Below are positions 1-4,281 of a stretch of DNA of 7,224 bases, piece after piece; position 1 is the stretch's first letter; each line of letters starts with the position of its first letter. The translations under genes and the position numbers were made by a program. A model generated the notes under the pieces. That model was not told where the DNA came from. It searched no databases and saw only the letters and a program-made list of their open reading frames with translations. The stretch is taken from positions 1-7,224 of the forward strand of contig JAJRTM010000535.1 of the NCBI GenBank assembly GCA_024278285.1, in the 5' to 3' direction. This DNA is from Planctomycetota bacterium (GTDB taxonomy: Bacteria; Planctomycetota; Planctomycetia; Planctomycetales; Planctomycetaceae).

Positions 1-1
1 A

Positions 2-457
2 GTTGAAGTGCCACACCATCTTGTACCAGTGCACGAATACGAATTCATGGCTCCCCCATTTGTTGGCTGGATTGTAAAAATTGTGCGAGGTTCCTGGCCT
101 CCCGGCGTCTCGATGGAAAGTGCAGTTCTGGATGCCGGCTGGGTCGGCATTTTTATCACCGCACTCAACCTGATTCCGATTGGTCAACTCGATGGCGGTC
201 ACATTCTTTACACGCTTATCGGCAAGAAAGCACATCGGGTCGCGACGGGATTAATTGTTGGGACATTTGTTTATATGATACTCAGTGGAAATCCAACTTT
301 CATGCTGATGTTATTTTTGATCGTAATGATGGGCCCCTATCATCCTCCGACTGCCAATGATAACGCCCCATTGGGAAAGTTTCGAATTATTCTTGGTTGG
401 GTCACGCTGGCATTCATTCTGGTTGGCTTTTCACCGACACCAATTGTCGTCCGATAA
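2..457 (+). CDS. Site-2 protease family (M50) membrane metalloprotease, C-terminal part
   Basis: The reading frame is open from the left edge and ends with TAA at 455-457, so 151 C-terminal residues are seen and the true start is upstream. The diagnostic motif is NLIPIGQLDGGH at about residues 56-67 of the visible part. In M50 proteases the Asp of the LDGGH motif is the third zinc ligand and lies in a membrane helix. The HExxH zinc-binding motif must lie in the missing N-terminal part. Hydrophobic segments at about residues 46-62, 82-98, 100-112 and 126-146 fit an integral membrane protein. Family members cut substrates within the membrane, often anti-sigma factors or remnant signal peptides; the substrate here is unknown. 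No PDZ domain is visible in this part. Family assignment is firm, the specific role is not. The GTG at 8-10 is only an internal codon, not a supported start. Confidence 0.88.
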   Translation, partial: VEVPHHLVPVHEYEFMAPPFVGWIVKIVRGSWPPGVSMESAVLDAGWVGIFITALNLIPIGQLDGGHILYTLIGKKAHRVATGLIVGTFVYMILSGNPTFMLMLFLIVMMGPYHPPTANDNAPLGKFRIILGWVTLAFILVGFSPTPIVVR

Positions 458-565
458 AATCGCTTTATACCGTCATACTGAAATCGATAAGCATTGCCAA
501 AACGAAAACGGTCCGTTTTACGGGAAACGATCCTGAAACGAATCACCGTAACAAAATTCAAACCG

Positions 566-613
566 TTTGGATGGCTCAGACGCATCGCGTCTGAGTTGCC
601 CCGCAACAAGAAG
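566..613 (+). repeat. Double-hairpin repeat unit, left copy
   Basis: The first hairpin is at 575-595, CTCAGACGC with GCGTCTGAG across an ATC loop. The second is at 595-607, GTTGC with GCAAC across a CCC loop; G595 is shared, so one of the two loses its end pair when both fold. Read on the plus strand it contains an ATG giving the peptide MAQTHRV. I recall this start in small planctomycete hypothetical proteins, which would then be mis-annotated repeats; that recollection is not checked. Confidence 0.75.
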
Positions 614-699
614 CCGAGAATATGGTTTCCGACGAAGAAAAAGCATGAAACGGTATAAAAGAAGGGGAGATTATTGTTCCGGCAGAGTGTCTGATAAGA

Positions 700-747
700 C
701 TTCTTGTGACTGCGTCACCCAGACGCGATGCGTCTGGGCCATCCAAA
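700..747 (-). repeat. Double-hairpin repeat unit, right copy
   Basis: This is the inverted copy. Read on the minus strand the first hairpin (738-718) pairs CCCAGACGC with GCGTCTGGG across ATC, and the second (718-706) pairs GTGAC with GTCAC across GCA. Relative to the left unit, T-A has become C-G in the first stem, and T-A and G-C have become G-C and A-T in the second stem. Confidence 0.75.
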
Positions 748-878
748 GATACGACAGTTATTGTTTGATCGATGGATTATGGCGGGCAAATCAGAGCAGC
801 CGTGCTGGGATCATTCGGTTTATCTGTGGTTCAAATCCCTGTTCAGTTCCGTCTACGCCGGGCCAGGAATGACCAGGA

Positions 879-1262
879 TCATAGCTGCCCCGACTCGCCT
901 GAATGGCAGTGCTGGATGGCTTGGTCGCGGGTATCGCAGACTCCCCAGATTTTGTCGAGATGCGTGACTTCAAGAATCTCTTTGCAGTAGCTTTGCATCG
1001 AGCAAAGTTGAAGCGATCCATGTTCGTGCAATTTTATTTCATTCCAGACACGCACGAGTGCTTCGATAAAAGACGAACCGAAAAACCGAGTGTGCTGCAT
1101 ATCGAGAATCAGGTGCGAACAATTTTTATTCTGGGCAACTTCAAGCAACTTTTTTTCGGTATCACTTACCAACTCTCCTTCGATCGAGCCGTACTCCGCC
1201 CCAAGAGAGACAATAGTAATATCGTCTTTGCGTTCTACCTGAAATGACCGATCAACTGACAC
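879..1262 (-). CDS. STAS-domain protein (anti-sigma factor antagonist type)
   Basis: The protein has 127 residues and is essentially one STAS domain. It shows an N-terminal strand pair (ITIVSL, about 15-20), the strand LILDMQ (51-56), then FFGSSFIEAL (60-69), which aligns with the FIDSSGLGVL signature of SpoIIAA/RsbV. Ser63 falls where those proteins carry the serine phosphorylated by the partner anti-sigma kinase, but the usual preceding Asp is Gly62. Family members work in the cytoplasm by binding an anti-sigma factor or kinase; no partner gene is visible here. The start is GTG at 1262-1260: an in-frame TAG (1271-1269) immediately upstream excludes a longer form, and a strong ribosome-binding site lies in front. 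The stop is TGA at 881-879. It lies 126 bp downstream of htrA on the same strand and may be co-transcribed. Domain call is good; pathway unknown. Confidence 0.83.
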   Translation of the reverse strand: MSVDRSFQVERKDDITIVSLGAEYGSIEGELVSDTEKKLLEVAQNKNCSHLILDMQHTRFFGSSFIEALVRVWNEIKLHEHGSLQLCSMQSYCKEILEVTHLDKIWGVCDTRDQAIQHCHSGESGQL

Positions 1263-1271
1263 AGTCGCCTA

Positions 1272-1279
1272 TCCTTCCT
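1272..1279 (-). promoter_or_regulatory. Ribosome binding site of the STAS gene
   Basis: AGGAAGGA on the minus strand lies 9 nt before the GTG codon at 1262. It is a near-ideal Shine-Dalgarno sequence and supports the non-ATG start. Confidence 0.7.
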
Positions 1280-1388
1280 GATTGTAATCCTCACTATTTT
1301 CCGGCACCCCAAGAGGTTACCTTGATCAGACCACAAAAACAATCGCAATCGGACTCATTCTTAACCAGAGAATCATATTGCGTTCTGA

Positions 1389-2558
1389 TTATTCAATACG
1401 TTGTAATTTTACATCGACATCCATTTTCGAGTTTTCCCGCTCGATGGTAACCTGTACAACATCGCCAACCTTCTTTTTTTCAAGCAGGTCGAACAGATCG
1501 GCTTGTTCCTTGATGGGCGTTCCATCAATTGCCACGATTAAGTCGCCAAGAATGATGTCGCCATCCTTGTTGGAACTGGTTCCCTTTAGTCCAGCTGCTG
1601 AAGCGGCACTGTTGGGAGTAATATCTCGGATAAGGACACCCGGTTTTCCCACTCTGCGTCGAACCATCGCATCATTAAAAATGAATACTCCCAGACCGGG
1701 GCGTTCGACTTTGCCGGTCTGAATAATTTGAGGAACGATTCGATTCAGAATATCTGCAGGGACCGCAAATCCAATACCAACAGATGCTCCTGATGGACTG
1801 TAAATTGCCGTATTAACACCTATAAGAAGACCTGCACTATCTAACAACGGTCCGCCAGAATTCCCTGGATTGATCGCGGCGTCTGTCTGAATCACATCGC
1901 GAATCGTTTTTCTATTGGTCGATTGAATTTCACGTCCCAGGCCGCTGATAACGCCTGTTGTCAGCGTCTGATCAAGCCCGAATGGACTACCAATCGCAAA
2001 AACTTTTTGTCCTACCTGTAAATTGGAAGAGGTTCCCAGTTTGATAGGTTTCAAATTGAGATGAGCCGGATCAATTCGTAGCACAGCGATATCTTTAGAC
2101 GGTTCCCCACCGACAAGGTAAGCCTGATGGGTGCTGTTATCGGAAAGCGTCACACGAAAACGCTGGTTCTCGCCGCGGACAACATGGTAATTCGTGACGA
2201 TATAACCTTTGTCATCCCATAGAAACCCGGTTCCGGTCCCTTTGGGGACTTCCATCACGTTGAAATTAAATTGATTGCCGGTCAGTTCAGCAGTTGCAAC
2301 ATGAACGACAGAAGCGGATGAGGCATTGAAAATTTCGATGGTCGTTTTTTCATCTTCCGCCAGATCTCCCCTCGCGATCACCGGACGCGCTGCCGCATTT
2401 GAAGTAAACAGAGAAAGCGGATTGCGATAGATATCGCGAGCCAGTAGCGCAATTCCACAAATTAACAACGCAACCACCAACCACCCATTGACGAAAGGAA
2501 TTCCGCCGTTGGATGGTCTTGGCTTTGAACCAGTTGCTGGTGCAGTATCCTCTACCAT
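1389..2558 (-). CDS. HtrA/DegP-like trypsin-family serine protease with one PDZ domain
   Basis: The protein has 389 residues. An N-terminal membrane segment at about 24-40 follows a short, partly polar stretch with few charges, which suggests a signal anchor with the protease on the outer face of the inner membrane. The trypsin-like domain spans about 70-285 and has the full triad: His125 in TNYHVV, Asp156 in KDIAVL and Ser234 in PGNSGGP. The oxyanion-loop sequence GNSGGPL and the downstream GIGFAVP motif are typical of HtrA. A single PDZ domain covers about 286-386, with PGLGV at its start and GDLIVAIDG in its core. DegS-type proteases likewise have one anchor and one PDZ domain; DegP and DegQ have two PDZ domains. 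The role expected for the family is quality control or regulated cleavage of envelope proteins. The ATG at 2558-2556 is supported by AAAGGA 9 nt upstream; the stop is TAA at 1391-1389. The STAS gene follows in the same direction. Confidence 0.93.
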   Translation of the reverse strand: MVEDTAPATGSKPRPSNGGIPFVNGWLVVALLICGIALLARDIYRNPLSLFTSNAAARPVIARGDLAEDEKTTIEIFNASSASVVHVATAELTGNQFNFNVMEVPKGTGTGFLWDDKGYIVTNYHVVRGENQRFRVTLSDNSTHQAYLVGGEPSKDIAVLRIDPAHLNLKPIKLGTSSNLQVGQKVFAIGSPFGLDQTLTTGVISGLGREIQSTNRKTIRDVIQTDAAINPGNSGGPLLDSAGLLIGVNTAIYSPSGASVGIGFAVPADILNRIVPQIIQTGKVERPGLGVFIFNDAMVRRRVGKPGVLIRDITPNSAASAAGLKGTSSNKDGDIILGDLIVAIDGTPIKEQADLFDLLEKKKVGDVVQVTIERENSKMDVDVKLQRIE

Positions 2559-2567
2559 GTTGTCATA

Positions 2568-2573
2568 TCCTTT
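2568..2573 (-). promoter_or_regulatory. Ribosome binding site of the HtrA-like protease
   Basis: AAAGGA on the minus strand lies 9 nt before the ATG at 2558, which fixes the start of the protease gene. Confidence 0.6.
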
Positions 2574-2638
2574 GACCCGAATTCAAATTTGTTAGTACCT
2601 TACCAAAGAAATCATGTGCAAAAACATCCGGAAAATTT

Positions 2639-2743
2639 CAGGCGAGCCGGGGGTGCTAACCCTCTGGTGACTAAGTCGCTACATAGCCAGCATCCAATTC
2701 AGACTCGAAAGCCACCAGGGTCATCACTGAACTGGCTCGCCTG
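2639..2743 (-). repeat. About 105-nt inverted-repeat structure upstream of htrA
   Basis: A perfect 10-bp arm, CAGGCGAGCC (2639-2648), pairs with GGCTCGCCTG (2734-2743). Inside it, CTGGTG (2664-2669) pairs with CACCAG (2713-2718), extended past a 2-nt bulge by ACC (2659-2661) with GGT (2719-2721). It lies in the 197-bp gap between the unknown gene and htrA, starting 12 bp after the former's stop and ending 80 bp before the protease ATG. It could be a structured leader, a processing or attenuation element, or a dispersed repeat. On the minus strand no good T-tract follows the right arm; on the plus strand GGTTTTT follows (2746-2752), but no plus-strand gene is there to terminate. Strand is assigned from the neighbours only. 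Confidence 0.5.
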
Positions 2744-2755
2744 CTGGTTTTTAAC

Positions 2756-3553
2756 TTATACCTGCCGTTTAATACTGCGTCCCAGTTCTTCGTAAGTATC
2801 CCACAACTGATTGATTACATCGGGTGTCAATTCGTTGTAGTCTTCCTCCGTTAATTCTTCCATCATCTGCTGAAGGCGTCGCATTCCTCCGAGCGCTCGC
2901 TTGGCGATTCTTTGAGGTGTCATTGTCGCGGGAGGGGAAGCAACGGCTGTTGAAGAAGTTCCTTCTTCCCCTTGTCCAGAGCCACGGGCATCTTTTCGGA
3001 ATGGAGCATAAGGTGCTTCTTCTGTGCCAGAAACTCCTGAACCTGTTACTTCGAAAGGAATTCCTGAATTGTCAGAACTTGCAAACCCTTCCGCATCTCG
3101 GACAACTTCCGGACTGTAATCGAGTGCCTGTAACGCCAGCGGATCGCCTTGCTCGGTTAAATCTTCGCCATGAACTGATCGCCGCCAGGCTCGCATTTGT
3201 GCGACCGTTGCCTGGTTTTCAACTGCCCAACTAAGGCACTCGGAAGAATCTTCCCAATTCAGGGAAACGTAAAAGTGAGACCATTTCAGATGAGGATATT
3301 CTTCCCGGACATCGTGAAAGTTTTCCCAAACTCTTCTTCGCTGAAAAATCTGGTCAGAAGAAAGGCCAATTTGGTTACCAAAATCGGCATCTGTCCGCCC
3401 CTTGGCGTATTTTTCTGTCCACTGGGCAGCACATTCGCCAATGACCCAGTTACAATTCGAGAGCGCCCCTCGCGCCCGTTCGATTAAAATTTCTTCACTC
3501 TCCTGAACAGCCTCGTTCTGGTTATTGTCTTGGCTCCGATCCGAATCAGCCAT
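2756..3553 (-). CDS. Hypothetical protein with predicted helical, HTH-like N-terminal domain
   Basis: I do not recognise the family. The 265-residue product starts with an acidic, polar stretch (1-20), then a predominantly helical region of about 20-130. Within this, residues 54-76 (DADFGNQIGLSSDQIFQRRR and following VW) read like a helix-turn-helix: a helix, a Gly-containing turn and a basic second helix. The segment is rich in Trp (nine in the protein). A low-complexity Gly/Ser/Glu/Pro linker (about 155-212) leads to a charged helical tail (212-265), possibly a coiled coil or oligomerisation segment. There is no signal peptide or membrane segment, so it should be cytoplasmic. The ATG at 3553-3551 has only a weak AAGAGA site about 9 nt upstream; the stop is TAA at 2758-2756. 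It is the first of three same-strand genes. DNA binding is an inference from the HTH-like segment alone. Confidence 0.75.
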   Translation of the reverse strand: MADSDRSQDNNQNEAVQESEEILIERARGALSNCNWVIGECAAQWTEKYAKGRTDADFGNQIGLSSDQIFQRRRVWENFHDVREEYPHLKWSHFYVSLNWEDSSECLSWAVENQATVAQMRAWRRSVHGEDLTEQGDPLALQALDYSPEVVRDAEGFASSDNSGIPFEVTGSGVSGTEEAPYAPFRKDARGSGQGEEGTSSTAVASPPATMTPQRIAKRALGGMRRLQQMMEELTEEDYNELTPDVINQLWDTYEELGRSIKRQV

Positions 3554-3606
3554 CTTTTTATTCTCTTATTCTATCTCTGTGACGCAATAAAGAACCTTCC
3601 TGGTGG

Positions 3607-3635
3607 TTAATGTGTCTTTCCTGGCACAATGTGAA
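3607..3635 (-). promoter_or_regulatory. Candidate promoter of the 265-aa unknown gene
   Basis: On the minus strand TTCACA (3635-3630, five of six matches to TTGACA) is followed after 17 nt by CATTAA (3612-3607, only three of six matches to TATAAT). Two copies of the word TTCCTGG (plus strand 3597-3603 and 3618-3624), 21 bp apart, overlap it and could be an operator. The poor -10 keeps this tentative. Confidence 0.28.
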
Positions 3636-3952
3636 AACTCTTTATCTTCCCTATTTGATGAGGGAAGCAAGAGTCGAACTCCCATAGTGACACTGAACCG
3701 GAAAGTTTTCCACTCTCAGCGGTGGTAAGATAGCAGATCAATCGAAATTTGATTGAACACTAATCGTAAGAATCCAGAAAAGTCGCCCCGCTTTACTTGA
3801 TTCCCCAATACTATCTATGCTACCATATTGCAAAGGAATACTGGTGATGTAACCCTTATCAATTAAAGGAGTTACGGGCATATCAGGAAATTTGGGCAAT
3901 AGTAACCAGAATTCCTTGAGACGGTTGCTACGTATTGCCGATCATTAGGTTT

Positions 3953-3974
3953 GTAACAGTGAATCTTCTGTTAC
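3953..3974 (+). promoter_or_regulatory. Perfect 7-bp hairpin in the 5' leader of tRNA-Cys
   Basis: GTAACAG (3953-3959) pairs with CTGTTAC (3968-3974) across an 8-nt loop and ends 10 nt before the mature tRNA 5' end. No T-tract follows, so it is not a terminator. It could help 5' processing or be a protein-binding palindrome. Confidence 0.4.
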
Positions 3975-3983
3975 GGAAAATTT

Positions 3984-4058
<75 letters not shown>

Positions 4059-4081
4059 TTTTTGATTTTGAGTACGGGAAG

Positions 4082-4108
4082 CCTCGGAGTTGTCTCCGGG
4101 GTTTTTTT
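4082..4108 (+). terminator. Intrinsic terminator after tRNA-Cys
   Basis: CCTCGGAG (4082-4089) pairs over 8 bp with CTCCGGGG (4094-4101), including one T-G pair, across a TTGT loop. Seven T residues follow directly (4102-4108). It ends tRNA-Cys transcription and insulates the downstream surface-protein gene. Confidence 0.9.
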
Positions 4109-4168
4109 ATGCGCCATTTTAAGCTCAACGCTACGCTGTTTGCAGTATCGCCAACTGCATGACTCGCA

Positions 4169-4198
4169 TTGACACCGCAGGGAAATCTGAATTATATT
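4169..4198 (+). promoter_or_regulatory. Sigma70-type promoter of the large surface protein gene
   Basis: A perfect -35 box TTGACA (4169-4174) is followed after 18 bp by TATATT (4193-4198), five of six matches to TATAAT. Transcription would start near 4205 and leave a leader of about 77 nt before the ATG at 4282. The leader is strikingly pyrimidine-rich, with runs such as CTCCCCTCC. It lies just downstream of the tRNA terminator, as expected for an independent unit. Confidence 0.65.
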
Positions 4199-4281
4199 TC
4201 TCTCCCCTCCACTGAACGGTTGGATTTTTTGATCCGACTATATTCCTCTCTTATATCTCCCCTCCCCTTCAAGAGTAACTC

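Larger units (their letters stand above)
566..747. repeat. REPIN-like element: two inverted double-hairpin units
   Basis: The two 48-nt units at 566-613 and 700-747 are inverted copies of each other (40 of 48 positions identical) around an 86-bp spacer. Each unit begins TTTGGATGGC, forms a 9-bp/3-nt hairpin on the core CAGACGC-ATC-GCGTCTG, then a 5-bp/3-nt hairpin, and ends ACAAGAAG. Six of the eight differences fall in three base pairs and preserve pairing, and the other two are in a loop. This fits a mobile element whose hairpins are recognised as folded nucleic acid. REPINs, moved by RAYT (TnpA_REP) transposases, have two inverted REP units round a short spacer. No transposase is in the window, so mobilisation is inferred. 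It could instead be a structured RNA or a terminator-type repeat. Confidence 0.72.
458..878. other. Intergenic region between convergent genes
   Basis: No convincing gene lies between the M50 stop and the STAS stop. The short ORFs crossing it are built largely from the inverted repeat at 566-747 and have no recognisable domain. About 50 bp after the M50 stop there is a short AT-rich palindrome, AAAACGG-T-CCGTTTT (505-519), which could act as a weak bidirectional terminator; its stem is poor in GC and has no clear extra T-tract. The stretch 749-878 shows nothing I can name. Confidence 0.6.

Noticed and set aside
499..519. AAAACGG/CCGTTTT palindrome as the M50 terminator
   Set aside because: The stem is mostly A-T with a loop too small for full pairing, so I note it only as a weak candidate.
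828..838. GGTTCAAATCC, a perfect tRNA T-loop-like word
   Set aside because: The flanking T stem has a mismatch, no acceptor stem or anticodon arm can be drawn, so it is probably chance.
340..1021. Several short ORFs on both strands around the repeat element and overlapping the STAS gene
   Set aside because: They lack ribosome-binding sites and domains, overlap each other, and depend on the inverted repeat or on the antisense of the STAS gene.
2824..3487. Plus-strand ORFs of 136 and 96 aa opposite the unknown gene
   Set aside because: They are shadows of the 265-aa minus-strand gene, with compositions such as Leu/Arg-rich runs that mirror its codons.
4220..4244. Alternative promoter TTGGAT...TATATT for the surface protein
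   Set aside because: The spacing is only 13 bp, and the TTGACA-18-TATATT pair just upstream is far better.
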